From positions 1 to 64,000 of the forward strand of contig JAJRUW010000010.1 of the NCBI GenBank assembly GCA_024277615.1: 64,000 nucleotides of DNA, read 5' to 3'. Shown in pieces: positions 18,191 to 28,411 of the stretch (its first letter is position 1; each line of letters opens with the position of its first letter). The DNA comes from Fidelibacterota bacterium. GTDB lineage: Bacteria; Fidelibacterota; Marinisomatia; SCGC-AAA003-L08; JACNLC01. The translations under genes were made by a program, and so were the position numbers. The notes under the pieces are model-generated. The model saw only the letters and a list, made by a program, of their open reading frames with translations, did no database searches and had not been told where the DNA came from.

Positions 18191-19799
18191 GAACTTTGCC
18201 ATCATCGATGAAATGACGGTCAATTTTCAGCCCGGGTTGAACTTAATAACCGGCGAAACGGGTGCGGGGAAGAGCATTCTCGTAAATGCCCTGACTTCTT
18301 TACTGGGCGCGCGATTTTCCCGGGATAATATCCGTACCGGTGCCGAATCAGCCCTCGTTGAGGGTGAATTCCGGGATGGCGGGCGTACAGACATTATCCG
18401 GCGGGTTTACTATTCGACCGGGAAATCCAGATCTTTTTTGAATGATATTCCTGTTTCAGTAGAAAAATTGAGAAAGAAAACAGAATTTTTGGTGGACGTT
18501 CACGGTCAGCATGATCACCAGAGACTGCTTGATGCGGGCAATCATCTGGAATATCTGGATGCTTTTGGAAACTATCAGAATGAACTGAAAACAATAGCAG
18601 AATTATACAATGATATTTTAAGGCTGGAACAGGAAATAGACCTGCAGACGCAACGTCTGGAAAAATTCGCTGAACAAAAAGAATTGTATGAATTCCAACT
18701 GTCAGAGCTCACAGAAATACCCCTGACTAATGATCTCGATCAGCAACTCACCGGGGAGTATAAAATTCTGGCGAATGCAGAAACTTATCAGAGAGGTCTC
18801 ACCGAGCTTATCAATCTTTTAGATGAGTCACCAGGTTCTCTGAAAGAGCTGGTTTCAAGGGGTCTTCGGAATATATCGGCTTTACCTTGCATGGATGCAC
18901 AAATCCGGACAATTGCCGGAAGACTGGAGAGCCTGCAACTGGAGACGGATGATATTGTGACCGACCTCATCAGGATCAAACAGGAAATTGTGATAGATGA
19001 ACAGAAACTGGATCAGCTTTCTGAACAGCTTCAGCATGTCGAAAAATTAAAGCGCAAATATGGTGGCAGTCTGGAAAAGGTAATTGCCTATCGTGACGAG
19101 ATTCAAAAGCGTTTAGCCCAATCCGGCAGCGGTACATCGCAGCTTGATAGATTACGGGCTGATCTCATCCACCGGCGTGAAAAGTATTTTAAACTGGCCG
19201 TGAAAATCAGTAAAATTCGAAAAAAAAATGCAACCCTGCTGGAGCGGGAAATACTTTCCGTATTGGGCCGCATGAATTTGCAGGATACCAGGTTAAAAAT
19301 ATTGCTGGGAGAGCTTGACGCTGATGAAATGAGTGCAACAGGTTTGGACACATGTGAGTTTCATATCTCAGCGAATGTGGGAGAAAAGATTCGGCCGCTT
19401 ATTAAGATTGCTTCGGGAGGAGAAATTTCCCGGTTCATGCTGGCGATCAAAATGGTTCTGCATGACAGGGATAGCGTGAATACATTGATTTTTGATGAAA
19501 TTGATGCCGGTATTTCAGGGCGTACAGCGTTAAAAATCGGTGAGATACTTGAAGAATTAAGCGCATGCAAGCAAGTCCTGTGCATAACCCACCTGCCCCA
19601 GATAGCCTCCAGAGGTCGGACTCATTTCAAAATATTCAAAGAACAGCAGAACAATCGAACCGTGAGCAAAATACGAGAGTTAACACGGGATGAAAGAATT
19701 AAGGAAATTGCTTCGTTAGTAAGTGGTGAGTCGATAACGGCCTCGGGACTGGAACAGGCCGTGCGTTTATTAGAAGGGGATATACTCATCGATGTATAA
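18168..19799 (+). CDS. recN: DNA repair protein RecN
   Basis: [77 protein letters not shown]. Confidence 0.97.
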   Translation: [543 protein letters not shown]

Positions 19800-21045
19800 A
19801 TTTATAATTCGTGGCGGACAACCGCTTAGTGGAGACGTTTTTATCAGCGGGGCCAAGAATGCCGTCCTTCCCATCATGGCGGCGACATTAATCACTCCCG
19901 GCCATTTTATTTTGCGGAATGTACCGGATTTGCGCGATACCCGGACCATGTTGAAACTCCTTGAGATTATCGGGGCGAAAGTCAATTTTTCAGATGGGAA
20001 AATGGAAATTGATTCGACAACTTGCAGTAACCCGGTTGCACCTTACGAGGTTGTGAAGACCATGCGGGCTTCATTTGATGTATTGGGTCCGCTTTCAAGT
20101 AGGTTCAGGTATGCCAAGGTATCCCTGCCGGGTGGCTGTGCATGGGGTCCAAGGCCGGTTGACCTGCATTTAAAAGCGCTGAAAGCCCTGGGTACAGAAG
20201 TCACTCTGGAAGGCGGATATATTATTGTCAAAGGCGCTGCTTCCGGAGCAGAAATCAATTTTGAACTGTCCAGTGTGGGGGCCACAAAAAATGCCCTGAT
20301 GGCAGCAGTCAAGGCTGAAGGCCAAACGATAATTCAAAATGCGGCCCGAGAACCTGAGATAACCGCCCTGATCGATTTTTTAAATGCTTTAGGGGCAGAT
20401 ATCAGCGGGCAGGACAGTACCCGCCTGTGCATTAATGGTGTAAAGGAATTAAAGAATGAGCTCGATTTCACTATTATTCCCGACCGCATCGAAGCCGGTA
20501 CATTTCTCATCACCAATCTGTTGCTGGGCGGAGAGATCAGATTGCATAATGTGAATCCGGAGCATCTTGCCATTGTACTGACTAAACTGCAGGAAGCGGG
20601 TAGCCGGCTGGAAATTACGGCCGATTCCATTTTGAGTCAAGGCGGACCAAGTATTGCCCCGGTGAATATTACAACTGCTCCGTATCCGGGTTTTCCTACT
20701 GATCTACAGGCTCAATGGATGGCACTCATGTCCAGGGCAGTGGGAGATTCTATCATAATAGATGAAATATATCATGATCGTTTCACACATGTTGCCGAGC
20801 TGAACAGATTGGGGGCCAGGATCAAACTGGAGCAAAATGTTGCAGTGGTAGAGGGTGTTGCCCGACTGACAGGTGCTCCCGTAATGTCCACGGATATCCG
20901 GGCTAGCGCTTCCCTGATCATCGCCGGACTTGCAGCGGCAGGGGAAACTGAAGTTTCAAGGATTTACCATATCGACAGAGGGTACGAAAAAATCGAAACA
21001 AAATTAAAAAATATTGGTGCTGATATCTCAAGAGTAAGAGGTTGA
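19792..21045 (+). CDS. murA: UDP-N-acetylglucosamine 1-carboxyvinyltransferase
   Basis: GGQPLSGDVFISGAKNAVLPIMAATLI, TMRASFDVLGPL, LPGGCAWGPRPVDLHLK, YPGFPTDLQAQWMAL. Confidence 0.98.
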   Translation: MYKFIIRGGQPLSGDVFISGAKNAVLPIMAATLITPGHFILRNVPDLRDTRTMLKLLEIIGAKVNFSDGKMEIDSTTCSNPVAPYEVVKTMRASFDVLGPLSSRFRYAKVSLPGGCAWGPRPVDLHLKALKALGTEVTLEGGYIIVKGAASGAEINFELSSVGATKNALMAAVKAEGQTIIQNAAREPEITALIDFLNALGADISGQDSTRLCINGVKELKNELDFTIIPDRIEAGTFLITNLLLGGEIRLHNVNPEHLAIVLTKLQEAGSRLEITADSILSQGGPSIAPVNITTAPYPGFPTDLQAQWMALMSRAVGDSIIIDEIYHDRFTHVAELNRLGARIKLEQNVAVVEGVARLTGAPVMSTDIRASASLIIAGLAAAGETEVSRIYHIDRGYEKIETKLKNIGADISRVRG

Positions 21046-21152
21046 AGGGAACAACAAATGAAAGATGTTGTTACATTGTCATTACAAAAGATTTGTTGCA
21101 TAAAGACATCAGCAAACTCTAATTTATTTACGTAATACAAAAGGAGAAACTC

Positions 21153-21911
21153 GTGAACAAAATAAAAATCATCTCAACCATAGTTATCGCCCTGTCCCTG
21201 ACATTGGCCAATGCAGCGACCGTTGGATTCAACAAATCAACTTTGAACAGAGCAAATTCAGACAATGATGCATATTTGAACTTGTCAATTACATCCGATA
21301 TTGCCGTTTATGGTTTGCAATTTGAAGTATCCTATAATCCCACAGAGCTCAGCCTTGTCGATGTCAGATCTCTAATGGATGGATATACATTCGAATACAG
21401 AGTTACGGAAGAGGGGACCATCAGGGGGCTGATTTTTAGTCTTCAGGGTGCGGAACTGGTCTCAGAGAGCAACATTACCAATGTGCTGGAATTTGAATTT
21501 GCACCCGGCGATAATCACAGTGGCTCCAGTTTGGTTGAATTCAACAGTGTGATTCTTGCAGGACAGCACGGAGAAGAAATCGACGTCAGTGCCTCAAGTC
21601 AGGAAGTTACCTTTGATAATGCATTTATTCCATCGGAGACATCATTATCCGATAATTACCCGAATCCTTTTAATCCCACGACGAACATAAATTACTCCAT
21701 AGCCAAACCTGGATATGTATCTCTGGTGATATATGACCTGAACGGCTCCGAAGTAAGAAATCTCGTTTCAGGATACAGGGATGCGGCTAATTATACCTCC
21801 GTTTGGGACGGAACTAACAATCAGGGCAATGCCGTTGCCAGCGGCCGGTATATTTTAAAAATGACGGGTCCTGATTTCACGGACTCCATTACGATGACCC
21901 TGTTAAAATAA
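21153..21911 (+). CDS. secreted cohesin-like domain protein with C-terminal T9SS/FlgD-Ig-type sorting domain
   Basis: Signal peptide; cohesin-like VGFNKSTL..YGLQFEVSYNPTELSLVDV; C-terminal SLSDNYPNPFNPTTNINYSI..VSLVIYDLNGSEVRNLV..YILKM. Confidence 0.8.
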   Translation: MNKIKIISTIVIALSLTLANAATVGFNKSTLNRANSDNDAYLNLSITSDIAVYGLQFEVSYNPTELSLVDVRSLMDGYTFEYRVTEEGTIRGLIFSLQGAELVSESNITNVLEFEFAPGDNHSGSSLVEFNSVILAGQHGEEIDVSASSQEVTFDNAFIPSETSLSDNYPNPFNPTTNINYSIAKPGYVSLVIYDLNGSEVRNLVSGYRDAANYTSVWDGTNNQGNAVASGRYILKMTGPDFTDSITMTLLK

Positions 21912-21933
21912 ATTTAACTTTTCCAGTTGATTT

Positions 21934-21962
21934 ATGCCCCGATTTATCGGGGCATTTTTTTT
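21934..21962 (+). terminator. rho-independent terminator
   Basis: ATGCCCCGA-TTTA-TCGGGGCAT followed by a run of T. Confidence 0.9.
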
Positions 21963-22054
21963 GGGCAAATCCTTGTTTTGATCGGATGAGGTCGGATAAT
22001 ATTACCCCGGGAATGTAAATTTCTTTTAAAGATGTCACAGAAGAAAAGAATACT

Positions 22055-23398
22055 ATGAAAGTTGTCATTATAGGTGCCGGTGAAGTTGGATATAACCTCG
22101 CTATCAGATTTGCAAAAGAGGATCATGATCTAACGGTCATTGATAATAATCCGGAAAAATGTAAATTTGTTAAAACGACCGTCGATGCACAGGTAATTGA
22201 GGGCGACGGCGCTTCTCAGCGGATACTTCAGCAAATTAATATGCCTGAAGTCGATATATTCCTTGCCTTAACCAGGATCGACGAGATCAATCTCGTTGCA
22301 AGCAGAATTGCAAAAAAGATGGGGGCAAATCAGGTCATTGCCCGGCTAAGAAATACAGAATATTCCCATAAGAAGGCGGTTATCTCACCGGATCAGTTCG
22401 GTATCGATTATGTTACCTATCCCGAAAAAGCTGCTCAGCGGGAAATAGATATGCTGGTGCGAAGGTCAGCTACCGCCGAAATACAGGAATTCGCTAAAGG
22501 GAAAATAACTCTGGCCGGTATTAAACTCGAAAGTTCTTCTCCCCTGATAGGCAGAACGGTACAGAATGTAGAGCTTTCGAACCCATTCATACGGCATAAA
22601 CTCGTGATTGTAATCAGGAAAGATCATCCGTTCATTCCCCATGAGGATACTAAATATCATAGGGATGATACCGTTTATTTCGTAGGAGACACAAATGATA
22701 TCGAATCCATTCAACAAATGGCGGGAATCCCGGCGATTGAATTGAACAAACTCATGATCCTGGGTGCCGGTAAAATCGGTCGTTTGCTCGCAAAATCGCT
22801 GCAAACCGATTTTGATGTCCGGCTTGTTGAAAAGGATCGCGACAAAGCTGAAAAAGCCGGTGCAAACCTAAGCAATACCCTGATCTTAAATGAGAGCGGA
22901 ACGAACATCGAATTCCTGGAATCCGAACACATTTCTGAAGTTGACTGCTTTATTGCCGTAACGGATAACGAACAGACTAATATTCTCTCAAGTTTACTCG
23001 TAAAACACATGGGAGTAAAACAGGTAATTACACATATCACTACGACTTCTTTTATCCCCGCCGTCAGACGATTCGGCCTCGATGCAATCGTCAGTAAAAA
23101 TATCGCTGCTGTGAATGATGTCATAAATTATATTCGCAGTGACAGTAATATATCCATTTCCCGCTTCGAAGATATCGATATAGAAGCCGTGGAGTTGACC
23201 GTACAGCCGGATTGCAAATTCCTGCGTAAAAAATGGCCGATAGAAAAAATACCTCAGGAGATGTCACTGGGTGCTATTATTAGAGATGGTAATGTGGAAA
23301 TCCCCAATCATTATTCCATCATCAAACCCTATGACGATCTGCTGATCTTCACCAAACCTTCCTTTGTATCAACGGCGGAGAATTTATTCAATCAGTAA
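22055..23398 (+). CDS. trkA: Trk system potassium transporter NAD-binding subunit
   Basis: Two Rossmann domains (VVIIGAGEVGYNLA; LMILGAGKIGRLLA) with TrkA-C domains; next to trkH. Confidence 0.95.
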   Translation: MKVVIIGAGEVGYNLAIRFAKEDHDLTVIDNNPEKCKFVKTTVDAQVIEGDGASQRILQQINMPEVDIFLALTRIDEINLVASRIAKKMGANQVIARLRNTEYSHKKAVISPDQFGIDYVTYPEKAAQREIDMLVRRSATAEIQEFAKGKITLAGIKLESSSPLIGRTVQNVELSNPFIRHKLVIVIRKDHPFIPHEDTKYHRDDTVYFVGDTNDIESIQQMAGIPAIELNKLMILGAGKIGRLLAKSLQTDFDVRLVEKDRDKAEKAGANLSNTLILNESGTNIEFLESEHISEVDCFIAVTDNEQTNILSSLLVKHMGVKQVITHITTTSFIPAVRRFGLDAIVSKNIAAVNDVINYIRSDSNISISRFEDIDIEAVELTVQPDCKFLRKKWPIEKIPQEMSLGAIIRDGNVEIPNHYSIIKPYDDLLIFTKPSFVSTAENLFNQ

Positions 23399-24856
23399 AT
23401 GAATAAGAAAGCGATCATTCATACCATCAGTATTCTATTGATGGTATTGAGCCTGATGATGATGTTGAGTACGCTTTGGTCACTTTATTATCGGGAAGGA
23501 GATCTGCGCTTTTTGCTGAGATCGGCAATCATTACTTTTTCGCTGGCCTGTATTGTCTGGCTTCCTACGAAAGGCCGTATTCGGCTTACTATAAAGGATT
23601 GGTTTGCCATAGCGACCTTCGGAGTGGTCGTTGCTGCTGTTTTTAGCGCATTGCCCATGTATCTGTCGGGAATTCTGCCGCATTATTATGATGCTTATTT
23701 TGAGGCTATTTCAGGGCTGACAACAACGGGAGCAACTGTATTCGGCAGTTCTTCTACAAGCTTGATTGAAGAAATACCTCACGGAATTCTTTTCTGGCGG
23801 AGCTTAACACAGTTCATCGGCGGGTTCGGAACGCTGATCTTTTCGATTGCAATTCTTCCGCTTCACGGGATGAGTTCTGTGGAATTGAGCAAAACGGATG
23901 TTGCCGGCCCTCTTTCTGACAGGGCGACTCCCAGAGTCTGGCAAACCGCCAAAGCCCTTGTCTCGGTTTATATTGCCCTCGTCCTGCTGGAAACTCTGTT
24001 TTTGAAACTGGGCGGAATGACACTTTTTGAGAGCCTGTGTCATTCCTTCGCCACACTTTCTACGGGGGGGTTTTCCACCAGTTCATCCAATATCGGGCAT
24101 TTCAACTCAGGTCAGATTGAATGGACCCTTATGTTATTTATGCTTATCGCAGCGACTAATTTTACATACCACCATCGTCTGTTGACCAGAAGCAGCTTTC
24201 TGTACTGGAAAGACAAAGAATTCCGAACCTTTTTCTGGGTTATTCTGGTTTTTTTCCTGATCCTTTGTTTCGATATTTCAGCTCGTTATTTCGGGTTCGG
24301 ATATATGCCTTTTAAAAATGCACTTTTCACTACGATCTCGATGGTGACCACCACAGGGTTCTATACTTCTGACTACAACTTATGGCCCTATCTTACCCGT
24401 ACATTGATTCTGCTGATGTTTTTTATAGGAGGGATGGCCGCTTCGTCGGCAGGTGGCGTGAAAATAATTAGATCGTTGATCGTCGTAAAATACCTGCGGA
24501 TAATAATAAAAAAGATGCTCCATCCAAATGGTGTCTATCCTTTGACTATTGGAGGGAAAATTATCTCTGAAGAAATTGTTATCAATACTGTGGGTTTCTT
24601 TTTATTGTATATTGCCGCTTTTGTGATTATCAGTATATTATTTGCAGCTATGGGACTGGATTTGACAACATCTATTTCAGCGAGTGCATCCTCGTTGGGG
24701 AACGTGGGACCGGGGTTTGGATCAATCGGGCCCTATCAGAATTGGGGACATTTCCCGGTAGCTGCCAAATGGCTGTCAAGCTTTAGCATGTTGCTTGGGA
24801 GATTGGAATTATTTGCTGTTATCATATTATTTAGAGGGAGTTATTGGGAAAAATGA
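23399..24856 (+). CDS. trkH: Trk system potassium uptake transmembrane subunit
   Basis: Selectivity-loop motifs SGLTTTGATVF, LSTGGFSTSSS, SMVTTTGFYTS, SSLGNVGPGFG; multiple TMs. Confidence 0.95.
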   Translation: MNKKAIIHTISILLMVLSLMMMLSTLWSLYYREGDLRFLLRSAIITFSLACIVWLPTKGRIRLTIKDWFAIATFGVVVAAVFSALPMYLSGILPHYYDAYFEAISGLTTTGATVFGSSSTSLIEEIPHGILFWRSLTQFIGGFGTLIFSIAILPLHGMSSVELSKTDVAGPLSDRATPRVWQTAKALVSVYIALVLLETLFLKLGGMTLFESLCHSFATLSTGGFSTSSSNIGHFNSGQIEWTLMLFMLIAATNFTYHHRLLTRSSFLYWKDKEFRTFFWVILVFFLILCFDISARYFGFGYMPFKNALFTTISMVTTTGFYTSDYNLWPYLTRTLILLMFFIGGMAASSAGGVKIIRSLIVVKYLRIIIKKMLHPNGVYPLTIGGKIISEEIVINTVGFFLLYIAAFVIISILFAAMGLDLTTSISASASSLGNVGPGFGSIGPYQNWGHFPVAAKWLSSFSMLLGRLELFAVIILFRGSYWEK

Positions 24857-25626
24857 GTGCAGTACTTGTGTATCGGAGAAAGGGTATATACACCATCACA
24901 ATCAACCGACCTGAGTATTTAAATGTGTTGGACAATCAGGTTTTGGATGAATTACGGGATTCCTTTGAAGCCGCCGGGAAAGCTCCTGACATAAAGGTTG
25001 TCATCCTCACAGGTGCCGGTAAACGAGCATTTATAGCAGGAGCGGACATTAGGGAGATGGCAAAGATGACGCCGGCTCAGGCAGAGGTGTATTCTAAGAA
25101 GGGGCAGGATTTGACCAATTATATTGAGCAATTCCCCAAACCTGTTATTGCCGCTGTGAACGGTTATGCCCTTGGAGGCGGCTGTGAGTTTGCGATGGCC
25201 TGCCACATACGGTATGCATCGGAAAATGCACAATTTGCCCAGCCTGAAGTCGGCCTTGGTGTCATCCCGGGCTTCGGAGGTTCTCAGCGGCTGCCGAGAC
25301 TGGTGGGGAAAGGCATAGCTTTCGAGATGTTGCTGACGGGAAAAATGATCAATGCAAAGACGGCTCTTCAGATTGGACTGGTGAATAAGGTCGTTCCTGC
25401 AAACAATCTGATAACATCTGTAAAAAAATTAGCAGACCGGCTCGCACATACTTCTTCAAGTGCCGCTGAGATGATCATTAAAGTTGTGAATGAGGGAGCT
25501 GATCTGGACCTGGCGGAGGGTCTTAAAATGGAAGCTAAACAATTCGGTAATATCTTCAGGACTGAGGATCAGAGAGAAGGTATGCAGGCCTTTATCGATA
25601 AAAGGAAACCAAAATTCAAGAAATAA
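24853..25626 (+). CDS. enoyl-CoA hydratase/isomerase family protein
   Basis: FIAGADIREM, PVIAAVNGYALGGGCEFAMACHIRYAS, PEVGLGVIPGFGGSQRLPRLVG. ATG 24853 overlaps trkH TGA. Confidence 0.95.
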   Translation: MSAVLVYRRKGIYTITINRPEYLNVLDNQVLDELRDSFEAAGKAPDIKVVILTGAGKRAFIAGADIREMAKMTPAQAEVYSKKGQDLTNYIEQFPKPVIAAVNGYALGGGCEFAMACHIRYASENAQFAQPEVGLGVIPGFGGSQRLPRLVGKGIAFEMLLTGKMINAKTALQIGLVNKVVPANNLITSVKKLADRLAHTSSSAAEMIIKVVNEGADLDLAEGLKMEAKQFGNIFRTEDQREGMQAFIDKRKPKFKK

Positions 25627-25654
25627 AAAAGTCCGGCGTTCGCCGGACTTTTTT
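25625..25654. terminator. bidirectional terminator between convergent genes
   Basis: AAAAAAGTCCGGCGTTCGCCGGACTTTTTT between + strand hydratase and - strand mdh. Confidence 0.92.
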
Positions 25655-25669
25655 ATTGAGATTATCTGC

Positions 25670-26602
25670 TCACAGTTTTGTTTCGGAAACTGTCTTTTTT
25701 ACTGCTTCGAGGGTTTTGTTGAGGGCTTCTTTCTCATCGTCAGTGAGGTCGATTTCAAGAATCCGTTCAATACCTCCGGCTCCTATGACGCAGGGGACAC
25801 CGATAAAATACCCGTCAATGCCATACTCCCCGTTGCAAAGGGCTGCAGATGGAATAACCCGCTTCTTATCCTTTAAATAGGCTTCAATCATTTCAGTAAT
25901 CGAGGCTGCAGGACTGAAATAGGCACTGCCGTTTCCCAGCAGTTGTACGATTTCGGTACCGGCTTTCCGGGTGCGGTCAACGATAGCATCAATTTTTTCT
26001 GCGGAGAGCAGTTTGTGGATTGGTACACCGCCGACAGTGGCTAATCTGGGAATTGGAACCATTGTTGGTCCATGCCCGCCAAGAACCATGCAGGAAACAT
26101 CTTGCGTGGAAAGTCCGGTTTCCATGGCGATAAAAGCCCTGAAGCGCGCCGAATCCAAGGCTCCAGCCATACCCACAACTTTAGTTTTTTGAAATCCACT
26201 GACTTTATAAAAAGCATAGACGATTGCGTCCAGTGGATTTGAAACCACAATGACGAAGGCGTTCGGTGCATATTCTTTAACATTATTGGCAACATCGGTG
26301 ATGATTTTCAGGTTGATCTCCAAAAGGTCATCCCGCGACATACCGGGCCGCCTGGGGACCCCGGCGGTGATAGCAACCACATCGGCTCCTTTGATATCGG
26401 CATAATTGCAGGATCCTGATAAATTCACGTCATAGCAGTCGTGGGGGCGGGATTCCATTAGGTCAAGAGCTTTTCCCTTGATCATACCCTCTGCTTTGGG
26501 GATGTCGATAATTACAACATCGCCCAGTTCCTTTTGGGTACAAAGCAGGGCGAGTACACCGCCAATCTGGCCTCCACCGATAAGTGCAATTTTCTTTCTC
26601 AT
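25670..26602 (-). CDS. mdh: malate dehydrogenase
   Basis: IALIGGGQIGGVLA, ITAGVPRRPGMSRDDLLEINLKI, VSNPLDAIVY, VLGGHGPTMVP. Confidence 0.93.
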   Translation of the reverse strand: MRKKIALIGGGQIGGVLALLCTQKELGDVVIIDIPKAEGMIKGKALDLMESRPHDCYDVNLSGSCNYADIKGADVVAITAGVPRRPGMSRDDLLEINLKIITDVANNVKEYAPNAFVIVVSNPLDAIVYAFYKVSGFQKTKVVGMAGALDSARFRAFIAMETGLSTQDVSCMVLGGHGPTMVPIPRLATVGGVPIHKLLSAEKIDAIVDRTRKAGTEIVQLLGNGSAYFSPAASITEMIEAYLKDKKRVIPSAALCNGEYGIDGYFIGVPCVIGAGGIERILEIDLTDDEKEALNKTLEAVKKTVSETKL

Positions 26603-26618
26603 TTCATACCTCTGATAT

Positions 26619-27944
26619 TTAGCTTATATTTTCTTTGACCCACTGTGTGCTCACTGATTTCGGTCTTGTAATGGGCGTTCCGAGAGCCCTGTTCAGCACC
26701 AACTGAGAAAGCATGCCCATAGACCTTGAGACTGAGAACAGAACAGTGTAATACTCAAATTCTCTCAAGCCGAAGTGATAGAGCAGAGCACCGGAACCGG
26801 CGTCAACATTCGGCCAGAAATTAGCAATAGGTCCCTTTCCGGCGGCGACTCTTTCCTTTGAAAAGGCTTCCAGGACTTTGGGTACGACCTGAAAGATCCT
26901 GTCAACAGTCATGAAAATGGGATCGTCGGGTAAATGCTTTTTACCAAATTCATTGAAACCCGTAAAGCGGGGGTCAGTGACCCGCAGCACGGCATGACCA
27001 TAGCCGGGAATAACTTTACCGGCCCGCAATGTCTGAAAAGCCATTTCTTCAATTTGTTCAAGTGTCGGTACGCCGTCGTAGTCTTCCATCAACTCGAGAA
27101 TCCATTTCAGACAATTTTGGTTGGCAAGACCGTGCAATGGTCCAGCCAGTCCATTCAACCCCGCTGCAACTGCATAATAGGCATCGGAGAGGGCTGATCC
27201 TACGGTGTGACACACATTTGCACTTACATTTCCTCCTTCGTGGTCACAGTGCATAGTCAGATAAAGTTGAATCAGTTTGGTGAAGGTTCCGTTCGGGTCG
27301 TCCATGCCGAGTTTCATAGCATAATTTGCACCCCAGTCCAGATCCCTGTCATAGGGTACAATATCATCAAGGCGCATGGATTTCCGCTTGAGTCCCTTCC
27401 GGTAACGTATTTTATAAACACAGCCTGCAAGGGTGGGCAGCATTCCTAAAATATTCAAAGCATCTTCGAGCATGGGCTTCCAATAATCCTCTTTCTTCAG
27501 CCCCTTTGAATATTGTTTTCTGAATTTAGATTTGGATTCCAACATAAGGATGGCCGTGTTCAGTAAAGTCATCGGGTGTGTCTTCCTGGGCAGAGCCCTG
27601 AGGGCATCCCATACATATGCGGGAACTTCACTTCTGTCAGCGAGATCATCCTGCAAAGCTTTGGTAGCTGTCTCATCGGGAATGTCCCCGGTAAGTAACA
27701 GGTAAAAGATCTGTTCAGGGAGCAGATGGCTGACTTCAAGCAGAGGATAACCGCGAATGATCAGCCCTTTATCAGGTTCGACAACCGAAGTATCGCAAAT
27801 CATCCCTTTAATTCCACGCATCCCTCCGAAAGCTTGGGCAACTTTTACATCCGAGATGGTTTTACCGCCTACACTCCCAAGTATTTTTCTTTTTTCTTCA
27901 CGCCAAACAGGTATTTTTTCCTGGAGCGTTTCCTGTAGTGTCAT
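26619..27944 (-). CDS. citrate synthase (eukaryote/mitochondrial-like type)
   Basis: LTMHCDHEGGNVSANVCHTVGSALSDAYYAVAAGLNGLAGPLHGLANQ, IPGYGHAVLRVTDPRF, PNVDAGSGALLYHFGLREFEYYTVLFSVSRSMG. Confidence 0.93.
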   Translation of the reverse strand: MTLQETLQEKIPVWREEKRKILGSVGGKTISDVKVAQAFGGMRGIKGMICDTSVVEPDKGLIIRGYPLLEVSHLLPEQIFYLLLTGDIPDETATKALQDDLADRSEVPAYVWDALRALPRKTHPMTLLNTAILMLESKSKFRKQYSKGLKKEDYWKPMLEDALNILGMLPTLAGCVYKIRYRKGLKRKSMRLDDIVPYDRDLDWGANYAMKLGMDDPNGTFTKLIQLYLTMHCDHEGGNVSANVCHTVGSALSDAYYAVAAGLNGLAGPLHGLANQNCLKWILELMEDYDGVPTLEQIEEMAFQTLRAGKVIPGYGHAVLRVTDPRFTGFNEFGKKHLPDDPIFMTVDRIFQVVPKVLEAFSKERVAAGKGPIANFWPNVDAGSGALLYHFGLREFEYYTVLFSVSRSMGMLSQLVLNRALGTPITRPKSVSTQWVKENIS

Positions 27945-28386
27945 AGCATCTCCTTATGTTTTATATAATCACTTCTTCAAGTTTTGCAGGTCAATAAATA
28001 AAGCCTTAGTAAAAAAGCTGAGCTTTTGTTTAAAAACCGATACAATATTTAAGGTAAAATATACCGCAATCTCTAATTATCATTAAAGTAGATTTATTAC
28101 GCTTAATAATGCGGTTTCTGAACTCAAGGACCCGACAGCCGGATTTGTTCATTTACGGATCTGACCGTAAGGCGGTTCAGCTTCCACCGTCAGGCATAAA
28201 CTAACTTACACAAAAGGGATTATGTTTCAGCATTGTTAAAAAAAGGAAAATTATTTCCATCCTGTCAGTGACTGAAAAGTAGTAAAGATCAGTGCTGCAT
28301 TAATTAATTCGTTATAAACAGACATACAGGTTGTTAATTCACCATTACTTATTTACAGTGTTGAAACAGAGCTCTATCCCGGCCTT

Positions 28387-28411
28387 AAACTATCGTGCCG
28401 GACGGTAGTTT
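28387..28411 (-). terminator. hairpin at the stop codon of the malic enzyme gene, possible terminator
   Basis: Inverted repeat AAACTATCGT/ACGGTAGTTT (one G:T); no clear U-tract. Confidence 0.4.

Noticed and set aside
28153-28170. Small hairpin TTACGG-ATCTGA-CCGTAA between citrate synthase and maeB
   Set aside because: Six-bp stem without a T-tract; too weak to call.
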